Of a DNA stretch of 20,909 nucleotides, positions 1-6,359 are shown piece by piece. Numbering within the stretch: the stretch's first letter is position 1; every line of letters starts with the position of its first letter. This DNA comes from Pseudoruminococcus sp964385235 (GTDB lineage Bacteria; Bacillota; Clostridia; Oscillospirales; Acutalibacteraceae). The notes below the pieces were generated by a model. That model was not told where the DNA came from and did not search any database. It saw only the letters and a list, made by a program, of their open reading frames with translations. The stretch lies in NCBI GenBank assembly GCA_964385235.1, contig CAYLOD010000025.1, positions 1-20,909 on the forward strand, in the 5' to 3' direction. Both the position numbers and the translations under genes were made by a program.

Positions 1-90
1 CCGTCCCGCCGGGCTCCGTCCCGCCGGGCTCCGTCCCACCGGGCTCCGTCCCACCGGGCCCCGCACCGCCGGGCTCCGCACCACCGCCGG
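1..90. repeat. 15-bp tandem repeat, five units plus a decayed sixth
   Basis: Units of 15 bases start at 1, 16, 31, 46, 61 and 76. The first two are identical (ccgtcccgccgggct). The next three differ at one to three positions, and the last has decayed in its second half. The array continues past the left edge, so the true copy number is unknown. Because 15 is a multiple of three, copy-number change keeps the frame. Read on the minus strand in the frame of the gene that starts at 184, it encodes Pro-Gly-Gly-Thr-Glu repeats, with Ala for Thr in the first copies. There are no spacers, so it is not a CRISPR array. Confidence 0.9.
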
Positions 91-184
91 AAACAACGGC
101 ACAAATCAAGGAACGAAATTTTTCTGCACGGCATTCCATATCCTGTTTCATTTCAAGCTGTTTATCTGTAACGTATTTACTCAT
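1..184 (-). CDS. N-terminal part of a hypothetical PGGTE-repeat protein (truncated by window edge)
   Basis: An ATG at 184 opens a minus-strand frame that runs through the left edge (61 codons seen). The first 35 residues begin MSKYVTDKQLEMKQDMECRA and look like a charged amphipathic helix with a short hydrophobic patch (LICAVVSG). The frame then enters Gly-Gly-Ala-Glu-Pro and repeating PGGTE pentapeptides. Such repeats usually form flexible, extended linkers, and nothing here shows a catalytic domain. I see no good Shine-Dalgarno site before this ATG, and the frame stays open upstream for about 30 codons without another ATG, so the start is uncertain. A TATAAT-like hexamer lies at 316-321 on the same strand, but without a recognisable -35. 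I do not recognise the family. That it is real coding sequence is inferred from the composition of the N-terminus and the frame-preserving repeat. Confidence 0.45.
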   Translation of the reverse strand, partial: MSKYVTDKQLEMKQDMECRAEKFRSLICAVVSGGGAEPGGAGPGGTEPGGTEPGGTEPGGT

Positions 185-362
185 AGGACACAATATAACG
201 TCAAAAGAGGAAAAGAAATACAAACGTACTGTCGCTAAAGTATGAACTCTAAAAGCGGTTACTCTTAAGACTTCATATCTTCTTTTTCATCTTTGTCCAT
301 CTTTGCCGGCATTTTATTATAGCGTTTTACGGTAACAAATTTACTGAACAAAATAGTAAAGA

Positions 363-389
363 TAAAAGGCCGCCGACGGCGGTCTTTTT
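363..389 (-). terminator. Intrinsic terminator, probably for the SGNH lipoprotein gene
   Basis: A GC-rich hairpin with 7-bp arms at 368-374 and 378-384 and a 3-base loop is flanked by A residues on the left and five T residues on the right, so it can work in both directions. It lies about 95 bases beyond the stop of the minus-strand lipoprotein gene. The interval 185-482 otherwise holds only AT-rich sequence and the second hairpin at 399-423. Confidence 0.75.
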
Positions 390-398
390 GTCAGGCTG

Positions 399-436
399 CG
401 GCTGCTTGAATTTCATGCAGCCGTTATATTTTTGTT
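399..436 (+). terminator. Possible plus-strand hairpin terminator
   Basis: Arms cggctgc (399-405) and gcagccg (417-423) enclose a 11-base loop and are followed on the plus strand by a T-rich tract. No plus-strand gene is seen upstream within the window, so its client is unclear. It may simply add to the bidirectional barrier next to the hairpin at 368-384. Confidence 0.4.
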
Positions 437-482
437 TTAATTTATATAGTCCCGGTTTAGCCGGAAAAGGCATCGTTAAATA

Positions 483-1367
483 TCATTTTGTTGAAAGATA
501 TTTAATGGCATTTACAAATTTAAGCGAACAGTCAGGCTGAAGATGTAATCCGTCCGGAGAGTCGTTCTCCGGCAAATATCCGTTTTCGTCAGCAAGGTAT
601 TTGCTGACATCGAGAAATTTTACATTTTTTGATTTGGCAAGGTTAAGAATTTTTTTGTTATACTCATTAATCCTTTTCATGTTAATATTGCCGTCTTTCT
701 TTTTCTCCTGACTTTTTGTTATCGGCGTGACAGAAATCAAATTTATATCCGCGTCGGGCAATGCCTCGTGTATCGTGTCAATAAGCTCGCTGTAGTTATC
801 GACAAAGATCTCGGGGTATGACCAGCCCAATTCATTCATACCGAACATAATAAAAATCGTTTTATATTTTTTTGAAATAAGCTCATTAAGCATTGTTTCC
901 TTATGCCCGTCCACCTTTTGATCAAACGCAGTGGAAACATTCAGCCCTACATATGAGTATATATCAGCGTCATCGGCTACGTCATAAGAGGCGAGATCTC
1001 CTATAATGGAATTTCCGAAAAACGCGTAGCTGTTGTCGAATGTTATATTCGTTTTGGGTATTGAGGAGTCCTGACTGCCGCTTGCGTCCGGCTTATTGCC
1101 ACTTTCTTCTTTTGAAGCCGCATTGGAGCTTTCGGCTTTTGATGAGGCGCTTTTATCGGAAGATGACGCTGACGACCCCGTTTCTTTATCTACCTCCTGC
1201 GTTCCCTGTGAGTTCTGCGGCGTTTGCTGTTCTTTAGATGAAGCGCTTTCCGATTTTGAGGCGGCAGAGGTAGTAACGGTTGAGTCAGAGGGGGCGTTGT
1301 TAATGTCACAGGCGGAAAGGACACATAACGCCATAATGGATAAAACCAATGCGAATTTCCTTTTCAT
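483..1367 (-). CDS. Lipoprotein with SGNH/GDSL-hydrolase-like domain
   Basis: Probable membrane-anchored extracellular esterase or acetyl-hydrolase of the SGNH superfamily; the substrate is unknown. The start at 1367 is chosen because GGGAGGG sits about 9 bases upstream and the protein then opens with a lipoprotein signal (MKRKFALVLSIMALCVLSAC), predicted acylated Cys20. An ATG 22 codons earlier would bury the signal. Residues about 25-105 are a Ser/Lys/Glu-rich low-complexity wall-spanning linker. The catalytic domain follows: block I FFGNSI with candidate nucleophile Ser120, block III FGMNE, and block V PDGLH with Asp272 and His275. The usual GDS has become GNS; the catalytic Ser, Asn, Asp and His positions are all kept. 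It stands alone between two terminators. Fold assignment is fairly secure; activity on peptidoglycan or polysaccharide acetyl groups is only inference. Confidence 0.8.
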   Translation of the reverse strand: MKRKFALVLSIMALCVLSACDINNAPSDSTVTTSAASKSESASSKEQQTPQNSQGTQEVDKETGSSASSSDKSASSKAESSNAASKEESGNKPDASGSQDSSIPKTNITFDNSYAFFGNSIIGDLASYDVADDADIYSYVGLNVSTAFDQKVDGHKETMLNELISKKYKTIFIMFGMNELGWSYPEIFVDNYSELIDTIHEALPDADINLISVTPITKSQEKKKDGNINMKRINEYNKKILNLAKSKNVKFLDVSKYLADENGYLPENDSPDGLHLQPDCSLKFVNAIKYLSTK

Positions 1368-1460
1368 TTTAATTATTCCCTCCCGAATATCTAAAGGAAT
1401 TATACACCTTATATCGGACATATTCAATAGCATATCAAAAAAAGACGCTTTTAAGCAAAC

Positions 1461-1494
1461 ACAAAATCCCCCGCCCTATGACGGAGGATTTTGT
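1461..1494 (-). terminator. Intrinsic terminator after secD-secF
   Basis: A long inverted repeat, acaaaatcc at 1461-1469 against ggattttgt at 1486-1494, is extended inward through a C/G stretch to a 13-bp stem with one wobble pair. It lies 10 bases past the secF stop. On the minus strand it is followed by T-rich sequence. It separates secDF from the lipoprotein gene downstream. Confidence 0.75.
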
Positions 1495-1503
1495 ACAAAG
1501 CTG

Positions 1504-2655
1504 TTATTTCTTTTTCTTTTTCTTTTTCTTTGATTTTACAGAGCTGTTATTGCTTTTTTTCACATTGTTATTTATGGAGGATTCCTTTTCGCTTGTGTCG
1601 GCGGATGATTTTTCTTCGGATAGATTATCTTCGCCTGTATCATCGGAGGATTTACTTTCGATTTTCTCGGCTTTTTTATTTTCGGAATTAGCGGAGCCCT
1701 TTTTTTCTGCCTTTTTCCTTTGTCTGTGGTCGGTCCACATGACCCATATCGGAGCGGATATACATACCGAGGAATAGCATCCGAATATAATACCTATCAT
1801 CATCGGCAGCGCAAAGCTGATAACCGTTGAAATGTCATATATGATAGCTATGACAAGAACGGAACCTATAGCAAGCAGCGTTGTCACAGAAGTGCATATA
1901 GTCCTTGAGAGCGTTTGGTTCATGCTGTCGTTTACCAGTTTGGCGGTTGATACCTTCGGACCCATAAGTCTGCGGTTTTCTCTGATTCTGTCATAAACAA
2001 CTATCGTGTCGTTCAGAGAGTAGCCGAGTATTGTGAGAATTACCGCGATAAAGTTATCATCAAGCGGCATTCTGAAAATAACGAAGGCAAAGTATACCAT
2101 GATAATGTCGTGAATAAGCGCGATAACGGCCGTGCAGCCCGCAGACAGACCGCCGATCTTTCTGAAGCGTATACCTACATAGACAATCATCAGCAAAGCC
2201 GCCATCGCGACAGCGACCATACATTTCAGGAAGAATGTTCCGCCCTTTGAGGGGTCTATAGACGTGATTTCCGTTCTTTCAAAGTTGTTCTTCGGAAATG
2301 CTTTTTGTAGGGCGTCGGAAATGTTCTTTTCCTCATCGGGCGTAATTTTCTTGGCGTTTGTAAGCTCGATAGAAAGAATATTCGCGTTTTTGTCGGAAGC
2401 CGCCGCCGACATATTTTTGCTGAACTGGAATGTGACTTCCTCTTTAGTAGCTGCTTGAGCTACCTTTGAGATTTCGTTTTCGGTCAAATTGCCGGAGTAG
2501 CTGTACTTCATTATAGCGCCGCCGGTAAACTGTATGTCTAACTGTGTCGGCAAAAAGAAAATGTTAAGAATAAGGCATATAAGCATTATTCCGAGGGACA
2601 GCGCGAAGTATTTTTTTGAATTTTTTATAAAATCAATATGAAATCTTTGTCTCAT
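1504..2655 (-). CDS. secF: Protein translocase subunit SecF with long charged tail
   Basis: Membrane partner of SecD. SecDF uses the proton or sodium gradient to pull preproteins across the membrane after SecYEG/SecA. The 383-residue product has a first membrane helix at about residues 16-33, then the family motif FTGG, a periplasmic-type domain to about residue 125, and five further hydrophobic segments. The conserved GYSLNDTIVVYDRIREN motif of the transmembrane channel is present. The start ATG overlaps the secD stop in an ATGA arrangement, so the pair is translationally coupled. After the last helix the protein carries about 75 extra residues rich in Lys, Ser, Glu and Asn. They end in eight consecutive lysines, coded by four AAG-AAA hexamers. 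Ordinary bacterial SecF stops near residue 300-310, so this tail is an addition. Identity is secure; the tail's role is unknown. Confidence 0.95.
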   Translation of the reverse strand: MRQRFHIDFIKNSKKYFALSLGIMLICLILNIFFLPTQLDIQFTGGAIMKYSYSGNLTENEISKVAQAATKEEVTFQFSKNMSAAASDKNANILSIELTNAKKITPDEEKNISDALQKAFPKNNFERTEITSIDPSKGGTFFLKCMVAVAMAALLMIVYVGIRFRKIGGLSAGCTAVIALIHDIIMVYFAFVIFRMPLDDNFIAVILTILGYSLNDTIVVYDRIRENRRLMGPKVSTAKLVNDSMNQTLSRTICTSVTTLLAIGSVLVIAIIYDISTVISFALPMMIGIIFGCYSSVCISAPIWVMWTDHRQRKKAEKKGSANSENKKAEKIESKSSDDTGEDNLSEEKSSADTSEKESSINNNVKKSNNSSVKSKKKKKKKK

Positions 2656-4091
2656 GACTTCTTACCTCCGTATAATCTCTTATTTCGCAGGAACTTGAAG
2701 TGTGAGAGTGATGTAAGCATCAATCTTGAGGCGAATACACCCATGATAAAGTTCGCGATTACACCTACCAGCAACGTATATCCGAAGGCATATATTGCGC
2801 CTGTCGTGGACGCGCCGAACAGCCCGGACAAGATATTCGCGGGACCGAATACGAGCATCAGAATGAGCGCTACTATAATATTGGTAACGTTTCCGTCAAA
2901 AATCGCTGAAAAGCTGTTCTTTGTGCCGTACCTGATACAGCCGTCAAGCGTCTTGCCCTGATACAGCTCGTCGCGTATTCTTTCTGCGGTTATGACGTTA
3001 GCGTCGATACCAATGCCTACGGAAAGAATCATACCGCTTATACCCGCAAGAGTCATTGTAAAGCTCGGTATGAACGGGAAGAAGCCCGATATGGCAGCGA
3101 GGGAGAGCGCGACCTGACCTATAAGCGCGATAGAGGCTACAAATCCCGGAAGCCTGTAGTATACGATCATAAATATTATGATAAGCGCAAGAGCGACAAT
3201 TCCCGCGAAAGCCATAGCATAAAGCGCGTATTCACCGAGAGTCGGGTTTATTGAGCCGTAGCTGTCAACCTCAAGCTCAAACGGAAGCGCGCCGGCGTTT
3301 ATCTTATTCGCGAGAGCGGTTGCCTCCGATGCTGTAAAGCCTGTTGTTTCACCGCCTGTTATCATGCAACTGTCACTGTCTATGACCTCATTGACGGTCG
3401 GATACGAGATCATCGTGTCGTCCATCCAGATCGACATGATGTTTTCTCCCGAGGACGCTTTCGCGGCAAGTTCTGTGGTAGCTTCCTTAAACTTTTCGCG
3501 TCCGTCCTGTGTAAACTCGAGCGTAACTATGTATTGAGGAGTACCGCCCGACTGAAGTGTCACATATTCCGCCTTGGCGCTCTTGATAGAACTGCCGTCG
3601 AGGTATACATGCGATTCTGTCGTTCCCGTGGGAGTCTTGTAAACGACTTCGCCGTTAGAGTCAAGATCCTGCGATTCATAGCTGTTTCCCTCACGGAACG
3701 TGAGCTTTGCGGTTGCCGCGAGTTCCTCAATAGCGTCACTCGGGTCGAAATTCTTTTCGTCCTCTTTCCATGGATAGCGGACGATGATCAGTCCGTTATC
3801 ATTGTCCTGATAAAGCTCATAGTCGGTTATGTTGTTTGTAACAAGCCTGAGCTCTATGACTGATTTCGCGGCGGACATTTGTTCCGCGGTCGCCTTGATG
3901 TCACCGGCGGGCTTAAAGGTCGCTTCAACTCCGCCCTTGATGTCGATGCCCCATCTAATGTCGCTTACTCCCTTGACATATGTGATCTTAAAGTCGCCGT
4001 TTTCGCCGTAAATACCGAAAATCGACGCATATGCCAACGCGAAAATAAGAATAGCGACGATGAAAAACACCGGTTTTCCGATTCGTTTCAT
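2652..4091 (-). CDS. secD: Protein translocase subunit SecD
   Basis: Large subunit of the SecDF export motor. The start at 4091 is preferred over the ATG at 4115 because GGAGG lies 7 bases before it and the protein then begins MKRIGKPVFF, directly at the first membrane helix. The product is 479 residues. Visible landmarks are the N-terminal helix, the WGIDIKGG motif (the GLDLRGG-type signature of SecD), and a large external domain with beta-rich repeats to about residue 285. A C-terminal block of five membrane segments follows, including GIGIDANVITAERIRDEL, the channel motif whose Asp is needed for proton-driven function in the family. It is cotranscribed with secF, with which it overlaps by four bases. 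I see no clear promoter in the 230 bases upstream, which hold the terminator of the preceding aminotransferase gene and AT-rich sequence. Confidence 0.96.
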   Translation of the reverse strand: MKRIGKPVFFIVAILIFALAYASIFGIYGENGDFKITYVKGVSDIRWGIDIKGGVEATFKPAGDIKATAEQMSAAKSVIELRLVTNNITDYELYQDNDNGLIIVRYPWKEDEKNFDPSDAIEELAATAKLTFREGNSYESQDLDSNGEVVYKTPTGTTESHVYLDGSSIKSAKAEYVTLQSGGTPQYIVTLEFTQDGREKFKEATTELAAKASSGENIMSIWMDDTMISYPTVNEVIDSDSCMITGGETTGFTASEATALANKINAGALPFELEVDSYGSINPTLGEYALYAMAFAGIVALALIIIFMIVYYRLPGFVASIALIGQVALSLAAISGFFPFIPSFTMTLAGISGMILSVGIGIDANVITAERIRDELYQGKTLDGCIRYGTKNSFSAIFDGNVTNIIVALILMLVFGPANILSGLFGASTTGAIYAFGYTLLVGVIANFIMGVFASRLMLTSLSHFKFLRNKRLYGGKKS

Positions 4092-4171
4092 ACTGTATCC
4101 TCCAGTTGATTTCATTTGCCTGCAATTTTAGTAATACCTTTTATTACATATCTCATATATAAAGATATAGA

Positions 4172-4212
4172 TAAAAAACCTTGCTACTCAAAAAGGCAGA
4201 CGTAACAAGGTT
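4172..4212 (-). terminator. Intrinsic terminator of the aminotransferase gene
   Basis: Arms at 4177-4187 and 4202-4212 (aaccttgctac against gtaacaaggtt, one G-U pair in the RNA) form an 11-bp stem. On the minus strand it is followed at once by TTTTTTAT. It lies 109 bases past the aminotransferase stop. Bases 4213-4320 between them are very AT-rich and contain a direct repeat of aaaagctaaat. Confidence 0.75.
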
Positions 4213-4320
4213 AATTATATATATTATCGTCGAAAAAGTCAATGTAATTCAATAATTTTATATCAATAAAAGCTAAATTAAAAGCTAAATAAAAAATATA
4301 TAAAATATATTATTTATATA

Positions 4321-5604
4321 TTATTTATTTAACAGCTTTTCTGCCGCGGCGAGTTTTGTGCAGGTGCAGAAAATATCAAGCGCCGTTTCAAGTTCATTCA
4401 TAGGCGGGTATGTGGGAGCTATCCTTATATTGGAATCGCTCGGATCCTTGCCGTATGGATATGTCGCACCGGCGTTTGTAAGGGTGATTCCCGCCTCCTT
4501 GCAAAGCTCAACGACTCTCTTGGCGCAGCCGTCAAGGACATAAACACTTACGAAGTATCCGCCGTTAGGCTTTCTCCACTTGGCTACTCCCGTATTTCCG
4601 AGTTGTTCGGTCAGTTTGGAATCCACCAGCTTGAATCTCGGCGCGAGAAGCTGCTTGTGTTTTTGCATATGGGCGAGAACACCCTCATAATTATTAAAGA
4701 ACCTCACATGACGCAGCATATTCATCTTGTCGTGGCCTATGGTTTGTAAAGAGTACCTCTTGAGGAGAACCTCTAAATTCGCTTTTGACGCCGCGAGAGC
4801 CGCTACGCCCGCTCCGGGAAAAGTGATCTTGGAGGTCGAGCAGAACATTATCGGGAGATCCTCGTTCCCCGTCTTTTTACATTCATCATACAGATTGAGC
4901 AGGGTGTCGGGAGTGTCCGTAATGTCGTGTATGCAGTACGCGTTATCCCACATGATCCTGAAGTCTTTCGCGGCAGGCTTAAGAGCCGCGAAGCGCCTGA
5001 CAGTTTCATCGGAATATGTTATGCCGTCGGGATTGGAGTATTTAGGTACGCACCATATGCCCTTGACGGTCGGGTCGTTCTCAACATATCTTTCGACAAT
5101 ATCCATATCGGGACCTGTTTCCGTCATAGGGACGTTGACCATATCTATATTTTCAAAAAATCCCGTTACGCCGAAGTGTCTGTCATATCCCGGAGTGGGG
5201 CAGAGGAATTTTATCCTGCCCTGTGAAAACCACGGCTTTTCCCCGCCGATACCCTTTTCAAAAAAACATGAGATCGTGTCGAACATCATGTTCAGGCTTG
5301 AGTTGCCGCCTACAAATACGTTTTCAACGCCTACGCCGAGCATCTTGGCAAAAATTTCCTTGATTTCAATAATACCGTCAATAATACCGTAATTGCGGCA
5401 GTCATGACCCGAAACAGACAGACATTCGCTCTCGCTTGTTAATACGTCAAGCATCGGGAGAGAAAGCTCAAGCTGGTCTACTCCGGGAACTCCCCGCGTC
5501 ATATTAAGGTTAAGTCCCTGCGCCTTATATTCATCAAATTTTGCTTTCAGCGATTCATATTCGGCTTCGAGGTCATTTCTTTCCATTGACAGATAGTCTG
5601 ACAT
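4321..5604 (-). CDS. PLP-dependent aminotransferase, aspartate aminotransferase subgroup Ic type
   Basis: Fold-type I aminotransferase, most likely aspartate:2-oxoglutarate transamination in the cytoplasm. The 427-residue protein starts at 5604, where AGGAGG is placed 6 bases before ATG; a longer in-frame ATG at 5625 lacks such a site. Features include LNMTRGVPG near the N-terminus, the cofactor-contact region FVGGNSSLNMMFD, CPTPGYDRHFG, VPKYSNPDG (the NPxG substrate and cofactor loop), and the Schiff-base lysine Lys259 in STSKITFPGAG. The C-terminal RIAPTYPP contains the family's arginine for the substrate carboxylate. The overall pattern matches the Pfam Asp_aminotransf group (PF12897; once described as MocR-like) better than AspC or the PatA type coded at 16978. 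It is a single-gene unit with its own promoter and terminator. Family is confident; exact substrate is inferred. Confidence 0.85.
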   Translation of the reverse strand: MSDYLSMERNDLEAEYESLKAKFDEYKAQGLNLNMTRGVPGVDQLELSLPMLDVLTSESECLSVSGHDCRNYGIIDGIIEIKEIFAKMLGVGVENVFVGGNSSLNMMFDTISCFFEKGIGGEKPWFSQGRIKFLCPTPGYDRHFGVTGFFENIDMVNVPMTETGPDMDIVERYVENDPTVKGIWCVPKYSNPDGITYSDETVRRFAALKPAAKDFRIMWDNAYCIHDITDTPDTLLNLYDECKKTGNEDLPIMFCSTSKITFPGAGVAALAASKANLEVLLKRYSLQTIGHDKMNMLRHVRFFNNYEGVLAHMQKHKQLLAPRFKLVDSKLTEQLGNTGVAKWRKPNGGYFVSVYVLDGCAKRVVELCKEAGITLTNAGATYPYGKDPSDSNIRIAPTYPPMNELETALDIFCTCTKLAAAEKLLNK

Positions 5605-5670
5605 ACAAATCCTCCTAAGATTCACATATATTGAGCTGTAAACTGCAAAAACGGCTCATAACAAGATAAT

Positions 5671-5699
5671 ATTTTAATATGATATGTGCAAAAATGCAA
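5671..5699 (-). promoter_or_regulatory. Sigma-A-type promoter for the aspartate aminotransferase
   Basis: On the minus strand TTGCAT (5694-5699) and TAAAAT (5671-5676) are separated by exactly 17 bases. The predicted transcript start is about 60 bases before the AGGAGG of the aminotransferase. Match to consensus is moderate in both boxes. Confidence 0.5.
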
Positions 5700-5808
5700 G
5701 TCTTTATTTAAAAACTTGCAAAATTCATTGTTTTATTCAAAAAAAACGTGTTAAGAGAAAAATTGTTTATATTTTTTGACCGTATCAGCTTGAAAAGGGG
5801 CAGAAAAA

Positions 5809-6177
5809 ATGAAAAAAATAATATTACCGTTTATAGTAATGATGATGCTGATTTTGGGCGGGTGCGAGGCGTCGCCTCCTGTTTCGCCGTCAGAGGAAGC
5901 GGTAATGTACTCGTGGTCATTAAAAAATGAAAACGAGGGCAATATAAACGAAAAGCCCGGGGGCTCGCTGAGTTTTAATGATGACAGGATATGCCTGAAG
6001 CTTAAAAAAGCGGACGGCAGCGAGCTGAAAATAGACGGCTTTTTTGAAATTGACGATAATCACATTATAATAATATCCGAAAAATACGGAACGGTTAATT
6101 TAAAATACAGCTTGACAGGTAATGAGCTAAGGCTTGCATATAATGATTCCGCACTGGTTTTTACAAAAGAAATTTAA
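5809..6177 (+). CDS. Small lipoprotein, hypothetical, beta-rich
   Basis: Secreted and lipid-anchored protein of 122 residues, function unknown. The signal peptide MKKIILPFIVMMMLILGGC has a clear lipobox (LGGC, Cys19). AGGGGCAG lies about 8 bases before the ATG. After a short Pro/Ser linker the mature part alternates short strands and turns: YSWSL, SLSFNDDRICLKL, GFFEIDDNHIIII, LKYSLTGNELRLAY and a final LVFTKEI. This order (Trp, a strand, a Tyr/Phe-x-Ile-Asp turn, a Leu-x-Gly-Asn-x-Leu strand, Phe-x-Lys at the end) resembles the small lipocalin-like lipoproteins common in Clostridia (DUF5640-like). That resemblance is from memory and not tested. The gene sits between the divergent aminotransferase and the pullulanase, 182 bases before the latter's start, and is probably separately transcribed. 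Confidence 0.75.
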   Translation: MKKIILPFIVMMMLILGGCEASPPVSPSEEAVMYSWSLKNENEGNINEKPGGSLSFNDDRICLKLKKADGSELKIDGFFEIDDNHIIIISEKYGTVNLKYSLTGNELRLAYNDSALVFTKEI

Positions 6178-6269
6178 CATAATATACAAATAAAAATCTT
6201 AATAAAAATTTTGTGTAAACTCAACAAATGATTTCCTGATAATTTGTGCAAAAAAAATCATTAAAATGT

Positions 6270-6298
6270 TTTCATAAAATTTAAAGATGTGATATAAT
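6270..6298 (+). promoter_or_regulatory. Extended -10 promoter for the pullulanase
   Basis: TGATATAAT at 6290-6298 is a full TATAAT with the upstream TG of an extended -10 element. The -35 region (TTTCAT, 6270-6275) at 17 bases is weak. The predicted start near 6305 leaves a 5' leader of about 55 bases that contains a small inverted repeat (gaagca 6310-6315, tgcttc 6325-6330) before the ribosome site. I found no convincing catabolite-repression (cre) site. Confidence 0.65.
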
Positions 6299-6359
6299 TA
6301 TAGTGGTTTGAAGCATAGCTGCAGTGCTTCAGATAAATAAACTTAAAGGAGAAATGAAA

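Noticed and set aside
1..90. Possible CRISPR array
   Set aside because: The 15-base units abut directly with no spacers and keep one reading frame; it is a coding tandem repeat.
265..312. Tiny minus-strand reading frame MPAKMDKDEKEDMKS next to a TATAAT-like hexamer
   Set aside because: No ribosome site, and the hexamer at 316-321 is only three bases from the ATG so cannot be its promoter; likely chance.
4213..4320. Very AT-rich stretch with a duplicated aaaagctaaat as an origin-like or attachment site
   Set aside because: No DnaA-box cluster, integrase or tRNA nearby; simply an AT-rich intergenic tail after the aminotransferase gene.
4727..5392. 221-codon plus-strand open frame
   Set aside because: It lies entirely antisense to the aminotransferase at 4321-5604, which has all family motifs; it is a shadow frame.
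6210..6228. Rex-operator-like imperfect palindrome (tttgtg ... aacaaa) upstream of the pullulanase
   Set aside because: Arms match at only five or six positions and the spacing does not fit the Clostridia Rex consensus; background AT-rich sequence explains it.
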